NCBI RefSeq assembly: GCF_905475395.1
Contig: NC_058337.1
Span: 99,318,368 to 99,382,367, forward strand
Length of the DNA: 64,000 nt
Origin: Chrysoperla carnea
Taxonomy: Eukaryota > Arthropoda > Insecta > Neuroptera > Chrysopidae
Direction: 5' to 3'
A program made the position numbers and the translations under genes. A model generated the notes under the pieces. The model was given only the letters and a program-made list of their open reading frames with translations. It did no database searches and was not told where the DNA came from. Shown here in pieces: positions 47,477-61,617 of the stretch; the first letter of the stretch is position 1, and each line of letters opens with the position of its first letter.

Positions 47477-50400
47477 GGTGATTATATATGGGTGAAAGTT
47501 GTTGCAAATAATGAAAATGACATACCAAGTGGATGTAAGATAATTGGTTTGGATAAAAATCGTGTACATGTTGAAGACGATAATCGGAATCGTGCTTGGG
47601 TACCTTTACAACAAATATTACGCACGATGCACGTAACATCTGTTAGGGGTGTTGAAGATATGATCACCCTAGGTGATTTACAAGAATATGCCATATTACG
47701 TAATTTAAATTTACGTTACAATCAAAAATTGATATACGTACGTACTTTTTTAAATTTTTAAAAGAGAAAAAATTTATAATTTAGTAAATAGAAACATATA
47801 CTATATACAAGCTATAGATATCATTCATGTAGCATGAAGATTTCAGGCCAGAGTCCTAATTCATAAATAACTAAAAAAGTTCATAAAAACCTTTGAAAAG
47901 TTTTAGACTTTTTATTTTTGAGATATCTATTCGATGACAAAGTTTCGAATAAAATCTTGACTATTTTCTATGGGGGCATAATAGTGCACATAGCTCCTTA
48001 TATATTGGGTTTTAGAAAAAAGTAAATAAGACACTTTCGACTTAAAATTGTTCAAAGAATACGCTTCATTCCGAGTCCCGGAACGCCTTATATAACAAAC
48101 ATATATAATTACGCTTTGCAATAACACATAGCTATTAATTTTTTACTGCAGTTTTAATACTGAAATCTAAATGACCCAATCATATTCTTCTTTACTTACA
48201 AAAGGAAAGTCAATAGTCAAAGGTGTGCCAAGACCGATATTAGTAGGTAATAAAAACAGGGTGTGAATCCAAAGTTGGCTAAATTTACAAAAAATATAGA
48301 GTTATAAAATTATAAGTTGTTTAATTTAAGTTCTAACGATGGTTTTATAAATGGTTTTATTTCATTATTTTATAGACATATTGTGGAAGTATGTTGGTTG
48401 CCATTAATCCATACGAAATTTTACCGATTTATACGAACCATGAAATTGAATTGTATCAAAATCGAAAAATTAACGAACTATCGCCGCATATATTTGCTGT
48501 GGGTGATAGTAGTTATAGAGCGATGAAAAATGATGGTGAAGATCAATGCATTGTGATAAGGTAAAAAGTTTTAAAAATAAAACTTAAAAATTTAAAATGA
48601 TCACAAAATACAAAAACATTTTTTATTTTGAAAAAATTCAAAATTTTGTACTTTGTTTTACTTTCCAAAATTCCATCATCAGTACAAAAGCAATAGCTCC
48701 ATTTAGCTAAACTGACCAAGCGTGAGTTAAGCGTTCCATTTTGTTCGGAAATTCGCTATAAACTGACCAAGCGTAAGTTAAGCGTTCCATACTCAATTTT
48801 TTCAATTCTCTTTAATCAATTCTTTTTAAATAAAATATTTGATTTGTGCGTCGTACAGCAAATGGAGAGTGAGTTTTGGCATCTCCAATCAACCCCCTTT
48901 AATTCCGGGGTTTTATAGTCGAAGGTATTTTTTGCGATTTCTTTTCATGTTGACTTTTACCGTGTCAAAATTAATTATTGCATCATTTCATATCCCGGAT
49001 TTTTCATTTCTCTACACCCAACGCTATATGATTTATCAATCAAGCTTCGAAATAAAATTTAAAAAAAAAAAAACCTTTTTTAAAGCTATTATATATTTAC
49101 TTAGCGGTGAGAGTGGTGCGGGCAAAACAGAGAGTACAAAATTAATACTACAATATTTAGCTGCAATTGGTGGTAAGCATTCATGGATTGAACAGCAAAT
49201 ATTAGAAGCGAATCCAATTTTAGAAGCATTTGGTAATGCAAAAACTGTACGCAATGATAATTCATCACGTTTTGGCAAATATATTGATATCAATTTTAAT
49301 GCTTCTGGATACATTGAAGGCGCACAAATTGAGCAGTATCTTTTGGAAAAGAGTCGCATTGTTTATCAAAATATTGGCGAACGTAATTATCATATATTTT
49401 ATGATTTAATCAATGGTTTAACAAAAGATGAAAAAAAGAAGTTAGAATTAACAAATGTAACACAATATAAATATTTAAACGGTGGGCAAACATTTGATTG
49501 TGATGGACGAAATGAAAATCAGGTGAATTTTACATATTTATAAATCAAAGTGTGATAGTTTTATTAAATCATCTTACATCTCCAAAACAAAACATTCTGG
49601 GATCGACATTTTTTATCTAAAAATTATTGTATTGATGCCTCACATAGCCTTTAAAAGTTTATCGATATTTTTATGAAACATAAAAACTAGAAAATCCTAC
49701 ATGTTTCTCTTTCACACAGGGCCGTAACCAGGGCGTGGAAATGCAGGAACGTGCATCAAGCGCAACTTAATTTGAGGTGAAAAACAAAAAGTATGTTTTG
49801 CACTTAATACAGAAAGTCAATAATGAATCATATAAAAGGCGCAAATATATCTTTTTTCTCGCCCAAATTTCCATAAATAATACTTTTTAAATATTAACAT
49901 AATTACTTATTTAATTTGTTAGATAATGGTATTAAAATTTCAATGCAAAACATGTATACAATCCATAGACTTATATTTCCATCCATATAATTGTATTATA
50001 TGGATAAAGTAGTTTGTCATTACTATGGTAACTTCCTGAAATAAAACTCATGCACGGAGCGAATACGAAATTTATAACACCCACATTGTTTGGTTTTATG
50101 ACAAAAGTTCCTTTTTCACAGAATCTTGACGCTTTTTTTCGAGAGTGTTCTATGAAAATATGTTCAAAAGGGGAATTTTTTGTGCGAAATCTCGAGTTTC
50201 GAAGTATTTTTATTAATATAGATTTTTTTTATATACAGGAATTACAAACTATAAAAGGCGCTATGAAAGTGTTAAACTTCTCTGATACCGAAATTTGGGA
50301 TATTTTCAAACTACTTGCAACAATTTTACATTTAGGTAATTTAAAATATCAATCAAGTGTTGTTTCAAACATGGATGTAGCTGAAATAAACGATTCCACT

Positions 50401-53400
50401 AATTTAACACGCATTGCAAACTTTCTGGGTACAACAAAATCAAAATTAAGTGAAGCATTAACTTCGAAAACAATACATACAAATACTGAAAAAATCATTA
50501 CATCAATGACTCAAGAAAATGCCCAGCAGGCAAGAGATGCATTTGTAAAAGGGATTTATGGACGATTATTTATATTTATTGTTGAAAAAATTAATACGGC
50601 CACAATTCGTCCAAAAACTTTGATAAAAAATTCAATTGGTATATTAGATATATTTGGCTTTGAGCATTTCAAGACAAATAGTTTTGAACAATTATGTATA
50701 AATTATGCAAACGAAAATTTACAACAATTTTTTGTGCAACACATCTTTAAAATGGAGCAAAATGAGTATATAGAAGAAGGTATTCAATGGCAACATATCG
50801 ATTTTATTGATAATCAACAAATACTAGATTTAATTGGACAGAAACCCATGAATATTATGTCATTAATTGATGAGGAATCCAAATTTCCAAAGGGTACTGA
50901 TTTAACAATGTTAGCCAAGTTTCATGACCACCATAAGAATAAAAACAATTATATTAAACCAAAATCAGATTTGAATCCAAGTTTTGGAATTGAACATTTT
51001 GCAGGAATTGTTCAATACGATGTGCAAGGTATGTATTAATTATTTCAGGATAAAATATATATATTTCAAGACTTGTCTTTGCTTTTAAAATAGAAATTAT
51101 CCGGCGAAGCGTTTGGGTAACTGTCAGTATCTTTATACATTATAGCCATTAGATGTTTCGTTATGATGTATGAGCTATATTATTGTAAAGGTTCATTCAA
51201 ATTCATTTAGAAGTTTTCGAAAACGTCCAGCGAAGCAGACGGGTAACTGCTACCTTAATAACCAATGGTCTGTGTGTTATTCTGATGTATGAGCTATATT
51301 ATTATAAAGTTTAAGGATTATTTCAAATCCATTCAGTAGTTTTTGCGCGAAAGCGTAACAAATAAATAAATAAACAAACAAACAAACAAACAATCAAACT
51401 CACTTTCGCATTTATAATATAAATAAGGATGTATATAGGTAGCAATTTTATAAATATTTTTAAAAACATAAATTTCCGAGGTGATAATGAAGAACTCACG
51501 GTTCGGAAAAAGTATAACAAATATTGCGACTATAAAATGAGAAGGTCATAATTCATACCCAAGTGCATAGATGATTGTTGGGTCCTAATAAAGAAGTTCG
51601 ATTCATCGGAATTAGGGGGAATGAATACTCAATGTTGGGTGATTTTGCATTCAAATTTAGTATAAGCAGATAAATTAATTTTATACAATTCGTTACTTTC
51701 TGTTTTATGAGAAATGGGAAATCTAAGTCATATCTAATTAAAGTTTTTTACATAAAAAATCTGAAAAACTTAAGTTTCCAAAAAGTTATAGTTAAAACTT
51801 CATGGATTGCAGTTGGTTAAATCCTTATAAAGTAGTTTTTCGTTGTTAATACAGTAAAACGGGTAATAAGGGCTAGTACATCTGTAAATTATAATATAAA
51901 CTTTGAAGCCAGTCTTAGCCCGGGACTGGTATTCAAATGATTAATTTTAAATTGAGTACTTATTACCAAACCAAATATTGATATTACAAACAATTTGAGA
52001 TATTTACATTCTTATCATTTTATTTTAGGATTTTTGGAAAAGAATCGTGATACATTTCATTACGATTTAAAGCAATTAATTCAGCAGTGTGATAATCAAT
52101 TTTTACAAAATTTATTTAAAGAATCTAACAGTGATATTAATCAGCGATCTGGATTAACAACATTATCTTACCAATTCCGTACGTCGGTAGATAATCTAAT
52201 GAAAACTTTAGGCGCATGTCATCCATTCTTCATAAGATGTATAAAGCCTAACGAACATAAAAAGCCAATGGTAAGATTAAATTTTTTACACTGGCTAGTG
52301 TACCTTCTATATTGAAATTAGGATTAGTCGATTAAGTTCTTCTTCGCGTGTGTTTGTAATTGAACTTCACCTAAACGGATGGACCGATGTTGATGAAATT
52401 TTGTGTGTGTGTGTTCAAGTAGATGCGTAGATGGTTTAGATACACTATAAAATGTTTTTGAGGATTACGCACTAAAAAATTAAAACCCATGAAATAAATG
52501 GTGGAAACGCATTTAATAATAGATTACATTACATCTTATTATTCAAATGTATTTATTTGCGCTCCCACCATATTTACTGGCAATGGACTAATTAGATGAT
52601 TTTACGAACACCTTTTGCCAATATTTCTAAGCGATACAAACTTTGAACTACACTATACTCTGTTATATTTCATATATAAGGTATAAGAATTAAATGACTG
52701 ATAAATATATTTTTAGGAATTCGATAAAACATTATGCTGTCGGCAATTAAGATACTCTGGAATGATGGAAACCGCAAGAATACGTAGTGCGGGTTACCCA
52801 ATTCGATATGACTATAATGATTTTGTGGATCGTTTTCGTTATTTGGCACATGGAATTCCACCAGCTCACAAAACTGATTGTCGTAGCGCAGCTGAAAAGA
52901 TTTGTTCAAATGTGTTACCAAATGATTCAGATTATCAATTTGGAAATACCAAAATTTTCTTAAAAACATTTCATGATGATTTATTAGAAAAAGAACGTTC
53001 AAAAATATTATCGAGATATATTTTACTAATACAAAAAAATATTAGAATGTGGATTCAACGAAAACGATATTTACAATTGCGGGAAGCCACCATTACTATA
53101 CAAAAACATTTCCGAGCACGTGGCTATCGACAAAAATATCTTATTATTAAACGGGGATATTATCGATTACAAGCTGTAATCCGTTCACGGCAATGTTCTC
53201 ATGAATTTCAAAAAATTAGAAATAGTATTATTAAAGTTCAGGCAAGATGTCGCGGCTATTTAATTCGTAAGTGTAGTAAAAGTGCCAAGGATAAGGAACG
53301 ATTAAAGAAGACAGCAATGGAGAACGAAAGTGCAAAAATTGATAATAAGGATGTTGATGCATATGTGGATGATATTTTTGAAAATGTTTTTAGAAATGAA

Positions 53401-56400
53401 TCGTCGAGTCCAATATCAATGGAAAATATTAGGAATGTAAGTATAAAAATTTAAAATATACATTGCAAAGTCGCTCGGGATAAACCATTTGTTATAAGAA
53501 GAAAAGTTATTAGACGATAAACAAACTGAGGGTTTCATTCTGATAGTCCACCTTAGACTTAATGGAAACTGAATATTAGTTAGACCGCATGGGAGAGCTG
53601 GATTTCAATATAGGCGGGAACACCACCCTTTTTAGTGTGGTACATCACGTTATAAGGGCAAAGACACAGTGGAAACAAGAGTCGAGGCAAAAATTTCCAT
53701 ATCGATTCGATGGTCGAAAAGGAGTGACTTAGGTCAAAGATTACAGTTTTGTGTTTCGAAAACACACTTATTTTAGCTCTAATAAAAATTTCCTCATTAC
53801 TTCAATATGTAAAAGTGTAAGTCAACGCTGTTTCGATCAAGAAATAGTCGATATAGTTGATATATAGCGGTTGGGGAAACCTTTATAAACTGTCTAAAAT
53901 GAGAAAAAAATGGAAATTTTTAAATTATTATAACCTCTAATTTGTAGCAAATACATTTGATATTATTCTAATAACGAAACAAAAATTGTCATACCAAAAA
54001 TTGTTAGTTTCATGGATAGATTAATGAAAAAAGTACCTTATCAGGTTAAAGGTAGAATTGCAAAAATGTTGGAATAAGCTCTCCCTCTACCGTTCAACTA
54101 TGACGACCATTCCTTAATTGTGGCTTGATAGCCTAGACTAATATTCCATTTTTCCAGCTGAATTAAAATGAGTAGTACTCTAGAATTGGTCATTTCGCAA
54201 AATCTAAAAAATGATGATACGTTAACTATTTAAATAATTACATTTTATATATAATAATATTATTTTAGGATGAAGATATTACTAATCAAATTCCTAGGAA
54301 TCCAAAAGAAATACCTATTCAAATGCCACAAAATCAAATTATTGAAGAAGATTTATCCGATTTTAATTTCCGTAAATTTGCAGCAACGTATTTTGCAAAT
54401 AATTTAAACCATCAATACTCAAAGCGAACATTAAAAACGTCATTATTAGATTTACCAGATGATACTGATATATTAAGTGCACAAGCTTTATGGATTACAA
54501 TTTTGAGATTTATGGGTGATTTACCAGAACCAAGATATTCTACGGAAACAGAAGATAACGTACCAGTAATGACACAATTGTTGGGTACACTTAACAAAAA
54601 TTTTGCCAATACGAAAGAGTACAAAGTAAGTTTTCTTAGTAATATCTTAAGTATATTGTGAGCAGTCGAAAGTAAAGTAAAATACTAAAAATATTCAATG
54701 TCTTTTTAGGAAGGTCTCCGCCAGCAATTGCTGCGAGATGGCAATGGTCACGCAGATCGGCAAAAAATTATAAATTTAACATTAAAACATAAGGATAAAT
54801 TAAATAATATAGTTCGCTTAGGCCTTTTGGAGGAAGAACATATTTTCCAAAATTATAATAATTGGTTACACTCAAGACGAACTACAAATTTAGAAAAACT
54901 TCATTTCATTATTGGGCATGGTATCCTGAAACCAGAATTACGCGATGAAATTTATTGTCAAATTTGTAAGCAATTAACAAATAATCCCACTAATTCATCT
55001 CATGCACGTGGCTGGATTCTTCTATCACTATGCCTTGGCTGTTTTCCACCATCACCGCTATTCGTTAATTATCTACGAGAATTCATTAGGCAAGGGCCAC
55101 CTGGTTATGCGCCGTACTGTGAGAAACGATTAAATCGTACATTTATAAATGGAGCACGTACTCAACCGCCCAGTTGGATTGAATTGCAAGCGACTAAATC
55201 GAAAAAACCAATAATGTTGTCTGTTTACTTCATGGATGATTCCAAACGTAATGTTTTAGCTGATTCTGCAACAACTTCAGAAGAATTAGTTAAACAATTA
55301 GCTGAAAATATTGAGCTACGTGATAAATTTGGTTTTTCAATTTTTATCACAATTTTTGATAAAGTTTTATCACTTGGAAGTAGTCGGGATCATATCATGG
55401 ATGCCATTTCCCAATGTGAACAATATGCAAAAGAACAAGGCACTCAAGAACGTGTTGCACCATGGCGATTGTATCTACGAAAAGAAATATTCGCACCATG
55501 GTATGATCCATCTTTGGATTCAGTTGCAACGAATTTAATATATCATCAAGTAATTCGTGGTATGAAGTTCGGTGAATATCGATGTAAAACTGATGGGGAT
55601 ATTGCATTAATTGCAGCTCAACAATATTACATTGATTGGAACAAAATGGATTCAAAACTTTTACATCAAGCCGCTCCAAACTATTTACCAACATATTGCT
55701 TACAATCGGGATCACAGAGTGTTGGTAAATGGGAGAAGAAAATTGTAAGTGCTTACATAAGTTGTTTTAGTGATCAAGAAAAACGTACTGAACTTGAAGT
55801 AAAGCAAAATGTTGTTATGTTTGCAAAACTAACATGGCCGTTGTTATTCTCTCGATATTATGAAAGTTTAAAAATATCAGGGCCAGAATTGAGTAAGAAT
55901 GAGATTGTAATCGGAGTTAATTGGACAGGAGTTTATTTCATTGATGATCAGGAACACATTTTATTGGAATTATCATTTGTTGAAATTGCTCAAGTGAAAT
56001 ATGTCTTGAATCAAAACTCAACTGTACATAGTTTTATAATAACGACCATTGATAAAGAGGAATATGTCTTTCATTCACCAGATGCTGAGGATCTAAGTAA
56101 ATTAATCGATTTTTTCATTGATGGATTGAAAAAATTATCAAAATTTGTTGTTGCTTCTCAAGATTATCGACATCCTGGGGACGTTGGTTCGTTCCTAACA
56201 TTAAAAAAAGGCGACTTAATATGTTTAGAAGATAATATTAATGGAGAAATGTTAATGAAATCAACATGGGGCTACGGAGAATGTAACGGCAAATTAGGTG
56301 ATTTTCCAACTGATGTTATATACATTTTACCAACTTTATCTCAGCCACCATCAGATATTTTAATGTTATTTAAAAAAGAAAACACATTTGATCCAAATTA

Positions 56401-59400
56401 TCAATCAGCACGACGAATAAGTGTAATGCAACGAATACAAAAATATCACACACTTGAAAAATATGCTGTTGAACATTTTAGAGAACCGATCAATATAAAT
56501 TCAGTTCGACGACAATCATTGTCATCGATTAAGAAATCAAATATTGAGGAATTATGGCGTCATTCACGACTACCTTTAAAATTACCATTATTACAAAAAT
56601 TACAAAAAGATGAAAGTTTAAGTGTTGAGGCGTGTTTAGCATACAATGCAATATTGAAGTACATGGGTGACATACCCAGTGGTCATGGTAAAAATATTAC
56701 AGAAATAACCAACAAAATTTTTGGTGGTGCTTTAAAACACGACATTTTACGAGATGAAATTTACTGTCAAATTATGAAACAACTTACAAACAACAAAATC
56801 GGTTTAAGTGAAGAACGTGGCTGGCAATTGATGTGGCTTGCTACTGGTTTGTTTGCATGTAGTCAAGCGTTGATGAAAGAATTAAATGAATTTTTACGTA
56901 CACGCACTCATCGATATGCTGCACAATGCTTGATACGTTTAAAGAAAACTCTACGTAATGGGCAAAGGAAATATCCCCCCTATATTGTGGAAGTAGAAGC
57001 AATTCAAAATGACAGTAAACAAATATTCCATAAAGTTTACTTTCCAGATGATACAGATGAGGCGTTTGAAGTTGATTCATCTCTTAAAGCTAATGAATTA
57101 TGTACAAGTATTTCTAATCGGCTTGGGTTAAAATATTCTGAAGGATTTAGTTTAATGGTTAAAATTGCTGATAAAGTATTTTCAGTGCCAGAAAACTTTT
57201 TCTTTTTTGATTACATTCATCAATTAACTGAGTGGATGCGAGAATCTATGCCTAATCGTGGTGGTAAGTATATTATTCAGAAAACTTCATAGTATATTTG
57301 TATCTTATTCCTAGACAATTTCAAAACGAATTATTTAAGTGATAATGAGTTATTATTTCATCCTCTCCTGTGATTCAAATTGTATCGCGCAAATCAGGAA
57401 TGCATATTAGGTATAGTTTTATTTCGAAAACTGAAGGCATAAGCCAGAAATGGCGAATCTTCCATGTCATTTTTTCTAGTTATGCTTAATGAGCTCATAG
57501 TTGTACCGTAAAATAGTTTTGACTTCGTGATTATTAATTCTTTCTTGGCTAAACGTGCAAATTTAGTGATGTCAGTGCATAGTAATGTTCGTCAAGACAT
57601 AGCAATATAATAGGAGCGGAGTTTTTGTGTTTCTAGATATGAGGCTTCCTCCAAAAAGCCTTCATTTGCATCCTAGTAATTTGCTTGCCAACAAATTTAA
57701 TCATAGACGTCTACTGTTTATTTCTGCCATTCATTGCAATTGCAATTAATTCATTATGCTCTGGGCAAATGTAGTCTGGAGAACAAATATAGTTCACGAT
57801 GTATTAACTAAAATAAGAAACGAGCACGCGTTTGTAAGATCTTTCTTTCTAAAAATGCTTCGTTGAAGAAATTTACAGATTGATCAATTTTACCAACAAC
57901 TGACCGACCAACAACTGTATCTCTGCGAGAAAACATCAAGTTTGGAACCTCAATAGCTCATATGAAAATATTTGAAAACTAGTGCTCAAAATTTTTTATC
58001 ATCTTTTGCCTCTTTCTACTGAGAGCTGGAAGGGTTAAAAATTTTATTCCTAAATTATATATGAAGGTTAGCAAAATGCAGCTATTTTTTGAAACAATTA
58101 CTGCATTGAAATTTGTCTCCTAATTTTTTTTTGTAGTTCTGGCCATCAAGAAAAAAAGTCGTAGAAACCTGCGATTTTGCAAAGCTTTTAGGAATATTAA
58201 CAACTGAAAAAAACCTTCATGAGATTTCAGGTTCCAGTTTTTTTTTGCAAAATGACGGCCAGATAAAAAATGCTCTTCAGTACGAAGGGATGATAAAAAT
58301 TCTTGAACAACAGTTTTAAAAACTAGAAAGTACAAGTCTTTACATGAGCTATCGAAGTTCCAAACGCGATTATTTTTTCTAGAGATACAGCTATTTAAAA
58401 TTTTGGTTTAATTTTTTGATTTTAAAATTTTCCTTTAATACTTTCGACGAGTATATGTTAATTTTTTTATCTAGTTCAATGGCAGTATCAAATATTTTTC
58501 CTAAGAAAATTATGGGTAAACACGTATCCTGGACGGGATAGGAATGCTGACATGATATTCCATTTTCCACAAGAAATGCCCAAATATATTCGAGGTTATC
58601 ACAAATGTACCAAGAAAGAAGCTGTTTTATTGGGTGCTTTATTATATAGAAGTCAATTTGGCAACGATGCAAGCTATCTTTCACAAATTCCACAAATGAT
58701 TAAGGAACTTATACCCATGGATATGATTAAAATGCAGAGCACATCTGATTGGAAAAAAGCTATAAGTGATTATTATAAAAATAATAGCCAATATAAAAAT
58801 ATGTCTAATGAAGATGCGAAAGAAGAGTTTTTAAAATATATTTCACAATGGCCAACATTTGGAAGTGCATTTTTTGAAGTGAAACAAACAACAGATACGA
58901 ATTATCCAGAAGTCATCATTATTGGTATCAACAAAAGTGGTGTCAGTATTATACATCCAACCTCTAAGGTAAATCTATTACAAAAAAGCATGCTTTACAA
59001 ATCATTAGATATGTAAAAACTTCTGATTAGTCACTTGAAAAAGCCACTACATTTTGTTTGGAGCCTGTCATTCCATAACATTTAATTTTATTACAAAACT
59101 AAAAAGAAAGTATAGACAACAAGTCAGACCTAATAAATTTTAAGGTGATTATATCCCAGTTTAACTGTTGAGACTTTGTTTTTGTAGTCGTTAAGCTCTA
59201 TTGGATGACTTCTTATGTAAGAAAATTTTCGGTAGCGGGGGTTTCTCTTTCACAAAGCTCGAAAGTCCGGGCACAAGTTATTTATAAAATAATTTTTAGC
59301 GAATTGTAATTACATAATTGAATAGTTGAATGCTGACATAATTTGTTGCAATGCTTCTGGAGAAAAGTTAGAAATCATTTTGACAGAATCTGCATGAAAC

Positions 59401-60336
59401 TACTAGTACCCAAATGCAAGGAAAATTGCAATAAAAGATCAAAGTGGATGAGGTTATAAAAAAAAAGGGGATTTGTTAAATTGAAAATTTTCTGGATAAA
59501 AATTTTCTTACATAACTTTGCTTCAAAGAACAAGAATTTCCTACAAAGATGCCCCTGTATATAAAACTGAAAACTTCATTTCCCCTAAATATGAACCGAT
59601 AATTATTTTCAAGGATTTTTGATTGTCCATTCCGCTTGGGAAATTTTAGGGAGTAAATTGTTTAAAAAATCACCTTCGATGCCTGTAAAAGTATATACCT
59701 AGTTTGTTTGATTTAAGAAGTGAAAAACCAAAACAAAATAACCAAAATAATTTTTGTCGTTCTGCTTGAGAAGCAAACGCGACTCATGTCTGTAGAATTT
59801 TCACATGGATTTTGTGCAGAGTGTTTTTCGCTATTTATTTTTGAAATTATATCTTTAAGCCATAAATTTCAATAATTTTATTCATGAAAAAAGCAAGCAA
59901 ATGTAGTACTTTTCCACATTTTTTGAGAATACCAGCAAGTTTTAAATAGTGGAACTTTGAAACTCCTTATCTGTACTAAAATGCATGCTATAGAACAATA
60001 TTTTTGGCATTTTCAATAACAAATCTTAAAATTTAACTACGTTAAACAGCTAAAATCAACGGCCACTTAAGAGTGGCACTGGTAATTAATAAATAAATCT
60101 TACTTTTAACCAAATAAATTGATTTAATTTTCGTATCTCTATTCTAGGATATTTTAATAACATACTCATATTCGTTGCTATCGAATTGGTCTTCAGGAAA
60201 TACATTTTTCCTTATGACAATCGGTAACTTCATGCGTGGTACAAAGTTTTTATGTGAAACATCTTTGGGATACAAAATGGATGATTTAATTTCGTCCTAC
60301 ATAGCATTTTTCCAGCAGAGAAAAGAAGGGATGTAA
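47477..60336 (+). CDS. Class VII myosin (crinkled / myosin-VIIa type)
   Basis: Ten exons join in phase: 47477-47737, 48376-48560, 49105-49522, 50239-51028, 52029-52270, 52717-53436, 54269-54625, 54710-57263, 58475-58968 and 60148-60336 (stop TAA), about 2,069 residues. The short first exon with the ATG was not found. The motor domain (residues ~1-720) has the P-loop [10 protein letters not shown] across 49108-49137, switch [11 protein letters not shown], switch II DIFGFE and a PYxxLPIY-like region. Four IQ motifs follow (~729-816), then a short charged linker. The tail is MyTH4 (FAATYF), FERM, SH3 ([16 protein letters not shown]), MyTH4 ([12 protein letters not shown]) and FERM ending [18 protein letters not shown]. 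This is the class VII architecture: actin motor of bristles and sensory structures (crinkled in Drosophila). Whether it is the crinkled or the Myo28B1-type paralog is not settled. AATAAA lies 36 bases past the stop. Confidence 0.95.
48709..48800. repeat. Short direct repeat in myosin intron
   Basis: AAACTGACCAAGCGTGAGTT and its neighbour TAAGCGTTCCAT occur twice, about 51 bases apart (copies near 48709 and 48760), with one base difference. In the intron before the P-loop exon. Function unknown. Confidence 0.6.
51095..51430 (+). mobile_element. RTE-type non-LTR element, 3' end fragment
   Basis: In a myosin intron. It ends with TTTTTGCGCGAAAGCGTAAC, a run of AAATA and CAAA units (51361-51392) and CTCACTTTCGCATTTATAAT, which I recognise as the common 3' terminus of RTE-clade LINEs in insects. 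Two diverged copies of a GATGTATGAGCTATATTATT segment and of a GCGAAGC-GGGTAACTG segment lie inside (from 51100 and 51229). No reverse transcriptase is present, so it is a 5'-truncated copy or a SINE using this tail. Confidence 0.65.
52340..52690 (+). repeat. Dispersed repeat in myosin intron, copy 2 of the 17570 family
   Basis: GCAATGGACTAATTAGATGA (about 52578) and the following ~110 bases to TTATATTTCATATATAAGGT match the end of the 17570-17870 repeat. Upstream, ACGGATGGACCGATGTTGAT followed by a (GT)n run is a sequence type I recall as dispersed in insects. The two parts may be one element. It ends just before the 52717 exon. Confidence 0.5.
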
Positions 60337-60371
60337 TTCTTAAACAAATTTCGGTTTGTACTTTATTTTAT

Positions 60372-60377
60372 AATAAA
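60372..60377 (+). promoter_or_regulatory. Poly(A) signal AATAAA, myosin gene
   Basis: Canonical hexamer 36 bases past the stop codon. Confidence 0.5.
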
Positions 60378-61617
60378 GATATTTTCTTTGTTTTTAATTT
60401 AATATATTTACCTACCGTACCCATTTCTTGACAAATGTAAAATAGAGAAGGAGAGCTGGGAATTTGACGCTTTCAAAAAGATCTTCATTGACACCAACTA
60501 AAGCTGCAAACATATTTAGTTTCAATTTTCTAAATCAATTGAGAGAGGCTGTGGAAGTGAGCAAAGCTATGCGGTTATTAATAATATTTCCTAAAGTAAT
60601 AAACTTTGAATAAGTGTGCAAAGTCTGAAAAACATCGAAATAATGGTTTTTCCCTAGAAGTTCCCTCCAAATTGCTGAAATCCCCGCTTTATTAAGGAAC
60701 ATCAATCTGCTTGACCTTCAAAAATACCGACACAAAGACCTTCCGTGTGTATCTGTACCCAAATACGTGCCATCATTCTGCTCTTCATGTACAGACACAT
60801 CCCAATACCAATTAGAATGACGATTTGTAATTAGGAACTTATTCAGTGCATATGTAGATTGCAGTGCCGTATTTACAACTGTTTTGGCCAGTAAGCGGAT
60901 TTTAGGTGAAGACCTTTTTAAGCAGAGGTTTACTTGGGGCCTCAACTGGAGCCCTTTGGCAAAATTTTTTTTTGTCAAATGTGAAAGTAAAAAAACATAA
61001 ATTTTTTTCTTTAGTGTAGGCTACCTAGGCTACTTAAATAGTAAATACGGCAGATTGATGGATAAGGTAAATGGCTTCCTGATTTTCCCTTCGCTTCCAC
61101 CATTTGATATACATGCGGTTTTTAGCCTTAAATTAAAAATGTAATAAAAAATACATTTCGAGCACAAGCTTTTATTGTATTTAAAAGTAGAAAATAATTT
61201 TTTCTATGAGTCACTCATACATGACTATTCGTAAAAGCTTGAGGTGCTCAATATAAATATAAGTTGTAGGAATCATTGTTGATATTTTATATTGAGCGCG
61301 TCAAGCTTTTGTAAATAGTCATATATATGAGTGACTCATAGAAAAAATTAATTTCTATTTTTTAGTACAATAAAAGCTTGTGCTCTAAAAAGAAATTTCT
61401 ATTCAAATTTTTCGTATGATAACAATACTTCACTGGATTAGTATAACATAATTACAAATATATTACTATTATTATTACATAATAATAGTGACATAGTTAC
61501 ATAATCAACAAGTTAACAAATTTTAGCTCGTAGTAAAATTAAATTTTTTGAATTTTAATAATGAAGTATTCCAATTCTATTTCAGTCTATCTATTATTTT
61601 ACAATTTTTTTTCAATT
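60378..61617. other. Spacer between convergent genes
   Basis: Lies between the 3' ends of the myosin (+) and the vitellogenin-like gene (-). It holds the best-preserved palindromic MITE (61150-61393). If the vitellogenin-like transcript splices at 61673 its last exon must be here or further left; no certain candidate was seen. Confidence 0.45.
61150..61393. mobile_element. Palindromic MITE, best-preserved copy
   Basis: GAGCACAAGCTTTTATTGTA on the left mirrors TACAATAAAAGCTTGTGCTC on the right. The match continues inward through TTTTTCTATGAGTCACTCAT and GAGCGCGTCAAGCTTTTGT-type sequence to a centre near 61265. Arms are ~105 bases. Related copies are at 22590-22755 and 40040-40215. No coding sequence. 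Confidence 0.75.

Noticed and set aside
48839-49104. N-terminal extension of the myosin P-loop exon
   Set aside because: The open frame runs back into intron. The family sequence begins at SGESGAGKT after the acceptor at 49104, in phase with the exon ending at 48560.
49719-49770. hAT-like terminus CAGGGCCGTAACCAGGGCG in a myosin intron
   Set aside because: The motif resembles hAT ends, but no matching inverted end or 8-bp duplication was found nearby.
60718-60978. 86-residue minus-strand frame as a 3' exon of the vitellogenin-like gene
   Set aside because: Sequence does not resemble any vitellogenin C-terminus and lacks suitable splice signals in the right phase.
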